Part shown: positions 7,628 to 15,591 of the stretch, piece by piece
Layout of the letters: each line of letters begins with the position of its first letter
How positions within the stretch are numbered: the first letter of the stretch is position 1
Source: Microlunatus speluncae
GTDB taxonomy: Bacteria; Actinomycetota; Actinomycetes; Propionibacteriales; Propionibacteriaceae
DNA length: 64,000 nucleotides
Assembly: GCF_009299835.1 (NCBI RefSeq)
Contig: NZ_VKCZ01000014.1
Coordinates: 744,001 to 808,000 of the forward strand
Direction of reading: 5' to 3'
Made by a program: the position numbers and the translations under genes
The notes under the pieces: model-generated
The model's database searches: none
The model's input: the letters and a program-made list of their open reading frames with translations, nothing else
Told to the model about the DNA's origin: nothing

Positions 7628-8254
7628 TCACACAGCGGGCCCGATGCGGCCGCTGCTCCCGTCCCGGACCGCCCGCGCAAGCATGCCCAGCACGTCCCGG
7701 CCGTCGGGCGTTACGCCTCGGTCGACGAAGTCGACACTGAGCGAGTCATTCAGCACCCGAACGGCACCAGCCACCGAGGCTGCGATCTGCTTCACCTCCC
7801 GGCTTGTCTCATCCTGGCCGAGCCGTTCCCCGAAAAGCTGAGCGCACTGACGTTCCGCGTCATCACACACCACCAACCAGGAACTGCGCAGAGCGGGTTC
7901 GTCGAACCCCAGCCGAACCATTCTCATCGCGCGCACGTCGTCGACGGTGTACACCACCGGTCCCGGCTGGCGCGACGACTCCAAGAACTCCTCGAGACTC
8001 GCATTCAGGGGCCAGGCGGCGAGGACGGCCATGAACCGGCGCCCGGACTCCACCAGGACCGGTTCGATGCACGCCTCTTTGGAACGAAAGTAGCGCCAGA
8101 GCGTGCGCGTGGCGATCCCCGCCGCAGCGGCGATGTCCTCGCCGCGGGTGGCCGACACCCCATCACGCCAGAACAATTCCGCCGCCAGACGAGACACCTG
8201 CAGCCGCGCATCTGAGCGGCGACGAAGATCTATTGGCACCACCCTGTCTGTCAC
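7628..8254 (-). CDS. TetR family regulator divergent from a CPBP protease gene
   Basis: This 208-residue protein has the TetR helix-turn-helix (RLAAELFWRDGVSATRGEDI then GIATRTLWRYFRSKEACIEP). The start is GTG 8254. TATAGT lies exactly six bases upstream with no ribosome site, so translation is probably leaderless. The start codon lies within the GTCACATAGTGAC palindrome (8250-8262), one of three related sites shared with the divergent CPBP gene. Autorepression and repression of that gene are inferred. Confidence 0.87.
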   Translation of the reverse strand: MTDRVVPIDLRRRSDARLQVSRLAAELFWRDGVSATRGEDIAAAAGIATRTLWRYFRSKEACIEPVLVESGRRFMAVLAAWPLNASLEEFLESSRQPGPVVYTVDDVRAMRMVRLGFDEPALRSSWLVVCDDAERQCAQLFGERLGQDETSREVKQIAASVAGAVRVLNDSLSVDFVDRGVTPDGRDVLGMLARAVRDGSSGRIGPAV

Positions 8255-8317
8255 ATAGTGACTATAAGCCCGGCGATGGACTAATGTGCCACTAAGTGAC
8301 AGTAGTCACTTAGTGAC
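8250..8317. promoter_or_regulatory. Three 13-bp TetR operators between the regulator and CPBP genes
   Basis: GTCACATAGTGAC (8250-8262), GCCACTAAGTGAC (8288-8300) and GTCACTTAGTGAC (8305-8317) share the pattern GTCAC-N3-GTGAC. The first overlaps the regulator's GTG start and -10 region. The other two sit just upstream of the ribosome site of the CPBP gene. One repressor could therefore control both directions. Confidence 0.75.
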
Positions 8318-8335
8318 TTCAGGAGGGAGATGGTC

Positions 8336-9040
8336 ATGCCGACATCGTCGGACGCACGCACCTTGGCGGATGCTCATCCGGGGTGGCCGGAGATTGCGGC
8401 TGCCGCGGTGACGTACGCGGGGCTGTTGTTCCTGCTTCCGCCGGTGTTGACCGATCTGGCCGCCGGGGACGCGGCCCTCCGGGGCCAGCTGTTGGCGGCG
8501 CTGTCGGGGCTTCTCGGTTTCGCGGCCTTCGGTGCGGCGTTCGTGATCCGGCGTCGCAGGTGGGGAGCGTTCGGGGTGCGCCGCGTCTCCTGGCGTTGGC
8601 TGCTCGCCGGTCTCGCCTTGGGCGTCGCCGCGGTCGCACTCTCACGACTCGTCGTCATTGTCGTTGTGGCTCTCACAGGTGACGCACTCGTCGATCCACA
8701 AGGCTCCTACCAGGACGCCGCCCGCGCCGGTGGGGCATCCCTCGCGCTGCAGCTGGTTCTGCTCGGACTACTCACCGGGGCCGGAGAGGAGTTCGCGTTC
8801 CGTGGCGTACTCACCAACGCTCTCACCCGCTATGGCTCCGTCCTGGCGGTCTCCGTCAGCACAGTGATCTTCGCGGTGGCACACGGCATCAACCTGGCGC
8901 TCGTCCCTGCACTCATCGTTGGGCTGATCGCGGGCGTGCTCACGGTGCGCTCCCGGTCGATCTGGCCCGGGGTGGTCGTCCACGTCGTGAACAACTCCCT
9001 CGGCACGATCGTTTCCCAACTTCTCACCTCCGCCGCCTGA
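8336..9040 (+). CDS. CPBP family intramembrane glutamic endopeptidase
   Basis: This 234-residue polytopic membrane protein belongs to the CPBP/Rce1-like family. The three active-site motifs are present: GAGEEFAFRGVLTN (EExxxR), VIFAVAHGIN (FxxxH) and VVHVVNNSLG (HxxxN). Such proteins cleave membrane-associated substrates or act in bacteriocin maturation or immunity; the substrate is unknown here. ATG 8336 is preferred over ATG 8330 because AGGAGGG at 8321-8327 is eight bases from 8336 but only two from 8330. It is paralogous to 9780-10484. Confidence 0.88.
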   Translation: MPTSSDARTLADAHPGWPEIAAAAVTYAGLLFLLPPVLTDLAAGDAALRGQLLAALSGLLGFAAFGAAFVIRRRRWGAFGVRRVSWRWLLAGLALGVAAVALSRLVVIVVVALTGDALVDPQGSYQDAARAGGASLALQLVLLGLLTGAGEEFAFRGVLTNALTRYGSVLAVSVSTVIFAVAHGINLALVPALIVGLIAGVLTVRSRSIWPGVVVHVVNNSLGTIVSQLLTSAA

Positions 9041-9049
9041 TCACCTCCA

Positions 9050-9688
9050 TCACGCACTCCCTCGTGACCGGGCTCGGCCGCTCCGCCCTGTCGGTGCATC
9101 GGTCTCGACGAGTACCGACGTGGCGATGAAGGTACGAAGCAGTTGCTGTGCGGCGGGCACGTCGAGGCGTTCAGGTTCGGTCAGCATCGCCAGGTGCAGG
9201 CCGTCGATCAGCGCGAGCAGCATCGTCGCCTGCTCGGTCACTACCGCCGGTAGGGAATGACCTTCTTCTCTGAGCAGGAGCAGCCACCGTTCGATGGCGT
9301 TGGCCGACGAGCGCCGGCCGTTGACGAGCACGTCGCGCACCCCGTGGGCCGCGTCGGGACCGAACGACAGCCGGTAGTACTCCATCCACCCCTCCAGTGC
9401 TGCCATTGGGTCCCGCTTTGACGGGAGGAACTGCTCCAGGCACTCGGCGAGCCGTTGCGCGGCAGGGAGTGACGAGTCGGCGATGTTCCGGTCGCTCATT
9501 GAGACAGAGACAAACTCCGCCGTGACCGCGCTGTGCAGGAGCGCCTGGGTGGGGAAGTAGTTGCGCAGCGTCGTCGGACCCACGCCCGCCGCCGCGGCCG
9601 CAGATCGTACGGACAGGGCGCCGAGCCCTTTCTCCCTGGCTAGTTCTATCGCGGCCTGGAGGATGCGTTGGCGCGTGCTCTCGCTCAT
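9050..9688 (-). CDS. TetR family regulator of the second CPBP module
   Basis: This 212-residue TetR protein begins MSESTRQRILQAAIELAREK and has the recognition region GVGPTTLRNYFPTQALLHSA. TACTCT lies six bases upstream of ATG 9688 with no Shine-Dalgarno sequence, suggesting a leaderless message. It faces the second CPBP gene across a 16-base perfect inverted repeat. It is not closely similar in sequence to the TetR of the first module despite the same gene arrangement. Confidence 0.88.
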   Translation of the reverse strand: MSESTRQRILQAAIELAREKGLGALSVRSAAAAAGVGPTTLRNYFPTQALLHSAVTAEFVSVSMSDRNIADSSLPAAQRLAECLEQFLPSKRDPMAALEGWMEYYRLSFGPDAAHGVRDVLVNGRRSSANAIERWLLLLREEGHSLPAVVTEQATMLLALIDGLHLAMLTEPERLDVPAAQQLLRTFIATSVLVETDAPTGRSGRARSRGSA

Positions 9689-9702
9689 GGCTCAAGAGTA
9701 TG

Positions 9703-9737
9703 GCACACCGTACCGCACATCGTGCGGTACGGTGTGC
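9703..9737. promoter_or_regulatory. Large perfect inverted repeat, TetR operator
   Basis: GCACACCGTACCGCAC (9703-9718) and its exact reverse complement (9722-9737) are separated by three bases. The repeat contains smaller nested GTACxGxxC units, so it may hold two overlapping dimer sites. A further GTGTGCGGTAC-type half site follows to 9742. It lies 15 bases upstream of the TetR start and 43 upstream of the CPBP start. Confidence 0.75.
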
Positions 9738-9779
9738 GGTACAGCGTACTTATCGCACCACGGGACAGGGAGTAGACCC

Positions 9780-10484
9780 ATGAATGCCATCACCACAGCA
9801 AGTACCCCTCGGGCATCCGACCGCACGACGGCACGCCCAGGCTGGCCGGAGCTCAGCGTGGGCGCGGCCGTCTATGCCCTCACCCTGGCCCTCGGCATCT
9901 GGTGGATCGACAGCGTCCCCTCCGAGCTGGGCGAGCTGCGCGGGTGGATCAGCTACTTCGTCTCCGGTGCGACGGGCGTTCTCGCGCTCGTCGCCGCGAT
10001 CCTGGTCCGGAGGCTGTCCTTGGCTTCCTTCGGTTTCCGCACGACGAGCTGGAAGTGGGTAGCAGTGGCCATCGCGGCCGGCATCGGCGTCTACTGGGTG
10101 AATCAGCTCGTCGCTCTGGCCTACATCGCCCTCTTCGGCAACGACACCCCGCAAGCCGATTACCAGGCCGCAGCCAGCGGTAGCCCTCTGTCGCTCGCCG
10201 TGACTCTCGTCCTCGGAGCCGGGCTGACGGGGCTCGGCGAGGAGGTGTTCTTCCGAGGCGTCGTCGCCAACGTGCTGTGGCGATACGGCGCCTGGGCCGG
10301 CATCTTCCTCAGCGCGATCATCTTCGCCGTCGTGCACGGGTTCAACCTGATCCTGCCGATCGCTCTCGTCGTCGGCATCGTCAACGCCATCCTCTTCCGC
10401 CGCAGCGGCTCCATCTGGACGTGCGTCATCGTGCACGTGATGTACAACGGCATCAGCAACGTCGGCTTCCTCCTCGTAGCATGA
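9780..10484 (+). CDS. CPBP family intramembrane glutamic endopeptidase (second copy)
   Basis: This 234-residue membrane protein has GLGEEVFFRGVVANVLWRYG (EExxxR), IIFAVVHGFN (FxxxH) and IVHVMYNGIS (HxxxN), so all catalytic motifs of the CPBP family are kept. It has the same length and order as the protein at 8336-9040, including the PGWPEL N-terminal segment, and is a paralogue. ATG 9780 follows GGGAG at a short distance; the longer frame upstream would run through the operator. It converges on the TagF-like gene ending at 10523. Confidence 0.88.
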   Translation: MNAITTASTPRASDRTTARPGWPELSVGAAVYALTLALGIWWIDSVPSELGELRGWISYFVSGATGVLALVAAILVRRLSLASFGFRTTSWKWVAVAIAAGIGVYWVNQLVALAYIALFGNDTPQADYQAAASGSPLSLAVTLVLGAGLTGLGEEVFFRGVVANVLWRYGAWAGIFLSAIIFAVVHGFNLILPIALVVGIVNAILFRRSGSIWTCVIVHVMYNGISNVGFLLVA

Positions 10485-10522
10485 CGGGTAGCCATGGCAC
10501 CTCGGATCCAGGAACGACGGGG

Positions 10523-12043
10523 TCAGGTGCCGGCCAACAAGTAGCGGATGGCGGTGTCGAACTGCTCGGTGGAGGGGGCGCTGCCGCCGAGGTAGTGCTC
10601 GGCGACCATGCGCCGGCGGTCGACGTTGGGGTCGGTGCGCAGTAGGAGATCGAGGGGTTCGTCGAGGTCGCCGGCGGCGAGGCGATCGGCGGTGATCAAG
10701 TAGCCGGCGCCGGCGGTCGGCGGGGGCTCGGGGTTGGTGCGGGACAACGTGACCGCGTACGGCTTCCCGGTGGCGAAGTAGTCGACCAGCAGGCCGCCGA
10801 CGTCGGTGATCAGGGCGTCGGTGGCGTTGAAGGCCTCGACCAGCGGGTCCCGGCGGCCTTCGGCGGCGAGCCGGTGTCGTCGGCCGGAGGTGGTGCGGTC
10901 ACGCTGCAGCAGCGCGTCCACCTCGTTGATCAAGGCGCGTTCGTCGGCGTTCTCCCAGCTGAGCGGATGCGGCCGGAAGGCGACGGCGGCGCCGCGCCGG
11001 ACCAGGGCCCGGGCCAGCGTGCGGCAGGACGGCAGCGAGCTGAGGTCGGTCCGGGTGTTGTAGCCGCGCCAGGTCGGCGCCAGCAGCACGGTCGGCTCGG
11101 CCACCTCGCCGATCGGCGTCGCGGCCGGGGTCACGGCGGCGAGTTGCGGCCGGCCGATGATCACGAACTTCTCGTCCGGGATGATCAAGCCGGCCTGGCG
11201 GTAGCGGTCCCGGGCGGCCGGCCCGGCGACGAAGATCCGGTCGAACATCGTGTGCGTGGGATGGATCGAGGCTTCCTTGTCGGAATCGCCGTGGCCGAGA
11301 TAGACGTGCCGCAGCGAGCGGTAGCCGATCAGGTTGGCGTTGCCGCCGACGACGTTGACGTAACAGGCGACCCGCAGCGTGTCCACGATCACCGCGTCGA
11401 GGTCGGCGGCGAGCGGGGCGCTGATCACCGGGGCCGAGGTCAGCCGGGCGGCCCAGGCTTGCGCGGCCGGGTGCCGGACCACGACGACGAACCGCTCCCC
11501 CAGCCGCTCCAGCAGCGGCAGCCACATCGCCAGCTGATAGGCGCCGCCGGTCTCGCGGCTGGTGTAGATGATCAGTCGCGGCGCGTAGTCGGTCAGCGCC
11601 GCAGCGACGGCGGCGCGGTGACCGACAGTGGCGTTGCGGCGCCGCACCATGATCACCAGCAGGCCGGCGAACAGCACCCCGACGATGCCGGTGATGATCA
11701 TCACCGGCGCAGTCCCGACCGCCGCGGCCAGACCACAGACCAGCACGATCAGGCCGGCGGCGGTCCGGGTGATGGTCCGGGTCACCGGCCGGCCCGGATC
11801 GGGGCGACCGGGCAGCGCCACCGTGCTCAGCAGTGGCCGCGACCCGGCGCGGGCCAGCGGTCCGCTGACCGCGACCATGATCACCGCCAACAGGCCGAGG
11901 CCGTAGCCGGTGAACACCGGCAGGGCCGGAACGGAGACGACGCCCGGGGCGAAGGCGCGGAGCTGGACGACGATGATCACCAGCAGCCCGGCGGCGACGG
12001 CCAGGGCCAGATCCGGCGCGGCCCGGCGGAGCAGGCTAACCAT
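10523..12043 (-). CDS. TagF-like CDP-glycerol glycerophosphotransferase family protein, single domain
   Basis: The protein has 506 residues. The first 140 contain about four membrane helices (for example LALAVAAGLLVIIVVQLRAF). The rest matches the TagF/TarL transferase domain: YLGHGDSDKEASIHPTHTMF near residue 250, GRPQL, LLAPTWRGYN, FRPHPLSWEN and ALITDVGGLLVDYFATGKP. Such enzymes transfer polyol-phosphate units from CDP-activated donors to build wall polymers at the cytoplasmic membrane. Its start overlaps the end of the upstream gene by eight bases, so it is the last gene of a three-gene operon. The exact polyol cannot be told. Confidence 0.85.
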   Translation of the reverse strand: MVSLLRRAAPDLALAVAAGLLVIIVVQLRAFAPGVVSVPALPVFTGYGLGLLAVIMVAVSGPLARAGSRPLLSTVALPGRPDPGRPVTRTITRTAAGLIVLVCGLAAAVGTAPVMIITGIVGVLFAGLLVIMVRRRNATVGHRAAVAAALTDYAPRLIIYTSRETGGAYQLAMWLPLLERLGERFVVVVRHPAAQAWAARLTSAPVISAPLAADLDAVIVDTLRVACYVNVVGGNANLIGYRSLRHVYLGHGDSDKEASIHPTHTMFDRIFVAGPAARDRYRQAGLIIPDEKFVIIGRPQLAAVTPAATPIGEVAEPTVLLAPTWRGYNTRTDLSSLPSCRTLARALVRRGAAVAFRPHPLSWENADERALINEVDALLQRDRTTSGRRHRLAAEGRRDPLVEAFNATDALITDVGGLLVDYFATGKPYAVTLSRTNPEPPPTAGAGYLITADRLAAGDLDEPLDLLLRTDPNVDRRRMVAEHYLGGSAPSTEQFDTAIRYLLAGT

Positions 12044-15000
12044 GATCGGAAGTGATCATCGGGACTTGCCCTTCGACAGGCACAGGGAACGGATGATCGG
12101 CATGGTCGATCACCGCGCGGGCCCGGTCGAGGAAGCCGTCGGCGTAGCGATCGGCCGGGAAGTCACCGAGGTAGTAGACCCGGGTGGCGGACCGTTCGGG
12201 GCTGCGCGGGTCGGCGCCGAGCAGGTCGTCCAGGGCCGGCTCCAGGTTGGCCAGGTCGTCCTCGATCACGTAGGCCGCCCGGGCCGCCGGCGCGTCCCGG
12301 AGCAGATCCTCCGGGGTCCGGCCGACCGAGACGATCGCGAACGGTTTGTCGCTGTGCAGGTAGTCCGACACCACCGCCGACACGTCGGAGATCATCGCGT
12401 CGGAGGCGTTGAAGCAGTCCTCGACGGTCAGCTCCTGCTCGGCGGCGCTGCCCCACAGATGATCGGCCCCGGGGTCGGCGGCGAGCCGGGCCTGGATCTT
12501 CTTGATCAACTCGACGGCCGCCGGATAGCGATAGTTGAACGGATGGGCCCGGAAGATCACCCGGAGCCCACGGCGCAGCAGCGCCTCCACGATCTGCTCC
12601 CCCACCGGCAGCGAATAGACCCGGGTGTCGGCGAAGGAACCCTGCCAGGTCGGCGCGTACAGCACCGTCGGCCGGGACCCGGCCGTGGCGGTCAGCTCGG
12701 CGATCGAGACCTCGGCGCGCTTGATCAGCTCGACCTGGGGCCGGCCGACGATCCGGAACTTCTCGGCCGGGATCTCCACCCCGTGCCGGGCATACCGGTC
12801 GATGCCGGCCTGGCCGGCGGCGAAGATCAGGTCATAGATCGCGTGCACCGGGTTGTAGCAGGCCGGCTTCTCCGAATCGCCGTGATTGAGCCAGACGTGG
12901 GTCAGCTCGCGCCGCTCGATGAAGTGGGTGTTCTTGACCGCGTTGTTGACGTAGAAACAGGTGGTCAACGACGGCACGATCACCTCCTCCAGACTGCCCA
13001 GTGTCTGCCGGTAGATCACCGGCGCCGACGCGATCGCGGCGATCTCCCGCTGCATCTTCAGATCGCGGGTGATGATCACGTACGGCACCCCGAGCCGGTC
13101 GAAGTACGGCAGCCACATCCCCAGCTGGTAGCGGCCACCGACCGGCGAGGCGAAGTAGGCCGCGAACCGGGGCGCGAGGTCGGCGACCACCTGGGGCAGG
13201 TGTTCCTCGGCCGACACCACCCGGTGCACCCGGATCGCGGTCAAGATCAGCCCGCCGAGCGTGATCACCAGCAACGCCACCGCCGCGACCAGGGTCAGCC
13301 AGCCGCCGACCGGGGTCCACCAGGTCAGCCAGCCGAGCGTGATCACGACCAACGAGCCGGGCCAGGTCAGCTGCCAGACCAGCGGCCGGGCCACCTCGGC
13401 CCGCAGCGCGGGCAGATTGGCCACCTCAACCCCCTGCCGGCCCCAGCCCCGCTTGATCGCGGCCTCGGCGGCGATGCACAGCGTGATCGCGATCAGGGTC
13501 AGCACGGTGGTCGGTCCGGGACCGACGACCACGGCCAGGCCGACGGCCAACAGCAGCCGGGCCGGCGCGGCGAAGGTGAGCAGCGAATCCCAGCGCGCAG
13601 GATCGGGCAGCCTGGTGCGCCGCAACCAGCCGATCAGCACCAGCGCGGCCAGCGCCGGCAGCACCGACACCAGGGCGGGCGCATCGAGCAGGTCGGCGGC
13701 CAACGCCAGCGCGGCCAGTCCACCGGCCACGGCACCGCCGGCGAGCGACGACACCTGCCGCTTCAGGTTGGCCCGGCGGCTCGGCCGGGACGGTTCGTCC
13801 GGCTCGGCCAGGCCGCGGCCGGCGTGGGCCGACGTCTCCGCGCTGCTCACCTCGCGGACCGCGTCGACGAAGGCGTCGGCATATCGCTCGGTGGGGAAGT
13901 CGCCGAGGTAGTCGGCGCGGATCTCGGCCCGGACCGCCGCGTGCGGGTCGGCGCCGAGCAGATCGTCCAGGACCAGGTCGAGGTTGGCCAGGTCGCCGTC
14001 GAGCACGTAGGCACCGCGGGCGATCGGATACTGCCGGCGGAAGTCGCCCGGCGGCACCGCGACCATCGCGAACGGCTTCAACGAGTAGAGGTAGTCCGAC
14101 ACGATGGCCGAGACGTCGGCGATCATGGCGCCGGATTCGTTGGTGCAGTCCAGCACCGTGCGCTCGGTCTCGGCCGCCGGGCCCCAGACGTGCTGCCGAC
14201 CGGTCCGGGCGGCGTCCTCGGCCAGCAACCGCTGGATTCGTTCGAGCTGCGCCGTGTCCTCGGGATAGTGGTACGAGAACGGATGCGGCCGGAAGATGAC
14301 CGTGCGGCCGCGGGCCAGCAGCGCCTCGATGATCTTCAGGCCGACCGGCAGCGAGGACAGTTGGGTCTCGGTGACGTGACCGCGCCAGGTCGGGGCGTAG
14401 AGGACCGGACGGTCGGGATCGAGGGAGGATCGGGCCTGCCCTTCGAAGCGGCTGGGCGCTGTCGGGCTTACCTCGACGGCCTCGACCTGGGGGCGGCCGA
14501 CGACCCGGAACCGGTCGGCCGGGATCCGGACGCCGTGGTCGGCGTAGCGCCGGGTCGCGGCCGGGCCGGCGGCGAAGATCAGGTCGTACATCGCGTGGGT
14601 CGGGTTGTACGAGGGCGGCTTGTCCGAGTCGCCGTGGCCCAGATAGACGTGATCAAGATGCCCGTAGCGGATGAAGGCGCCGTTGCCCGACGACGCGTTG
14701 ACGTAGAACGCGGCCTGCAGCGACGGCGCGACGACATCGTCCAGCCCGCCCATGGTGCGCCGGACCACGATCGGCACGTCGGTCAGCTCGGCCAGCATCC
14801 GGGCCGGCAGTTCGTCCCGGGCGACGATCAGGAACGGCAGCCCGGCTCGTTTCAGGTACGGCAGCCACATCGTCACCTGGTAGGACGCGTCGTCCGGCCG
14901 CCCGGTGTAGATCAGGAACCGTGGGGCGTAGGCCGCGACGGCGTCGGCCAGGTCCCGCTCGATCGCCTGGTGCCGCTTGATCCGCCGGCCGATCCACAGC

Positions 15001-15587
15001 AGGTAGCCGGCCAGCACCGCTGCCGGCAGCAACGACGCCAGCACCCAGAGCCAGGGGCCGATCATGATCAGTTCGGACCGGCCGAGCCAGCCCAACCCGG
15101 CGCCGACGATCGTCGCGGCCAAGCTGGCCCACAGCACCAGCAGCGGCAGCGACCGGTTGACCGGCGGCAGCGGGGTGATGCCCGGCAGGTTGTGCACGAA
15201 GACGAAGCGGGACGCCGCGCCCCGGGCCACCGCCGGCTCCAGGATCAGGCCGGCGATGATGATCAACATGGCCAGCGACGAGCCGAGCGCCGCGGCCGGT
15301 CCGCCCATCCCCTCAGACGCCGTGGGTTGCAGCACCGCCACCGTCGCGACCAGCGCGACCCGGGGCAGTTGCCGACTGCCGACCGGGGTCAGCTCCTCCC
15401 GCCGGTACGCCAGCTGCTGCTCCACCCCGATCGTCACCGCAGCGACGATGATCACCGCAGCGGCGAGACCGGCCCCGGCGGAGCCCGGCAGCCAGCCGGA
15501 CCGCACCAACCAGGCGAGCAACAGCGGCAGCGCGGCGAGCAGCGGATCCTCGATGCTCCAGCGCACCTGCTCGGTCGTCCGGTTCAC
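12036..15587 (-). CDS. Fusion of two TagF-like polyol-phosphate transferase domains
   Basis: This 1183-residue protein contains the same unit twice: a block of membrane helices then a TagF-type catalytic domain. Domain 1 has YLGHGDSDKPPSYNPTHAMY near residue 319, LYAPTWRGHV, FRPHPFSYHY and MIADVSAIVSDYLYSLKP. Domain 2 has WLNHGDSEKPACYNPVHAIY near residue 904, LYAPTWQGSF, FRAHPFNYRYP and MISDVSAVVSDYLHSDKP. The second membrane block lies near residues 610-770. With 10523-12043 this makes three related units in tandem. The gene begins four bases after the upstream stop. Two active sites could alternate substrates or set polymer length, but that is inference. Confidence 0.85.
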   Translation of the reverse strand: MNRTTEQVRWSIEDPLLAALPLLLAWLVRSGWLPGSAGAGLAAAVIIVAAVTIGVEQQLAYRREELTPVGSRQLPRVALVATVAVLQPTASEGMGGPAAALGSSLAMLIIIAGLILEPAVARGAASRFVFVHNLPGITPLPPVNRSLPLLVLWASLAATIVGAGLGWLGRSELIMIGPWLWVLASLLPAAVLAGYLLWIGRRIKRHQAIERDLADAVAAYAPRFLIYTGRPDDASYQVTMWLPYLKRAGLPFLIVARDELPARMLAELTDVPIVVRRTMGGLDDVVAPSLQAAFYVNASSGNGAFIRYGHLDHVYLGHGDSDKPPSYNPTHAMYDLIFAAGPAATRRYADHGVRIPADRFRVVGRPQVEAVEVSPTAPSRFEGQARSSLDPDRPVLYAPTWRGHVTETQLSSLPVGLKIIEALLARGRTVIFRPHPFSYHYPEDTAQLERIQRLLAEDAARTGRQHVWGPAAETERTVLDCTNESGAMIADVSAIVSDYLYSLKPFAMVAVPPGDFRRQYPIARGAYVLDGDLANLDLVLDDLLGADPHAAVRAEIRADYLGDFPTERYADAFVDAVREVSSAETSAHAGRGLAEPDEPSRPSRRANLKRQVSSLAGGAVAGGLAALALAADLLDAPALVSVLPALAALVLIGWLRRTRLPDPARWDSLLTFAAPARLLLAVGLAVVVGPGPTTVLTLIAITLCIAAEAAIKRGWGRQGVEVANLPALRAEVARPLVWQLTWPGSLVVITLGWLTWWTPVGGWLTLVAAVALLVITLGGLILTAIRVHRVVSAEEHLPQVVADLAPRFAAYFASPVGGRYQLGMWLPYFDRLGVPYVIITRDLKMQREIAAIASAPVIYRQTLGSLEEVIVPSLTTCFYVNNAVKNTHFIERRELTHVWLNHGDSEKPACYNPVHAIYDLIFAAGQAGIDRYARHGVEIPAEKFRIVGRPQVELIKRAEVSIAELTATAGSRPTVLYAPTWQGSFADTRVYSLPVGEQIVEALLRRGLRVIFRAHPFNYRYPAAVELIKKIQARLAADPGADHLWGSAAEQELTVEDCFNASDAMISDVSAVVSDYLHSDKPFAIVSVGRTPEDLLRDAPAARAAYVIEDDLANLEPALDDLLGADPRSPERSATRVYYLGDFPADRYADGFLDRARAVIDHADHPFPVPVEGQVPMITSDHG

Positions 15588-15591
15588 CGAA

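Noticed and set aside
10490-10535. GGCACCT/AGGTGCC pair between convergent genes as a terminator
   Set aside because: The loop is about 22 bases and one arm lies in coding sequence, so stem formation is not convincing.
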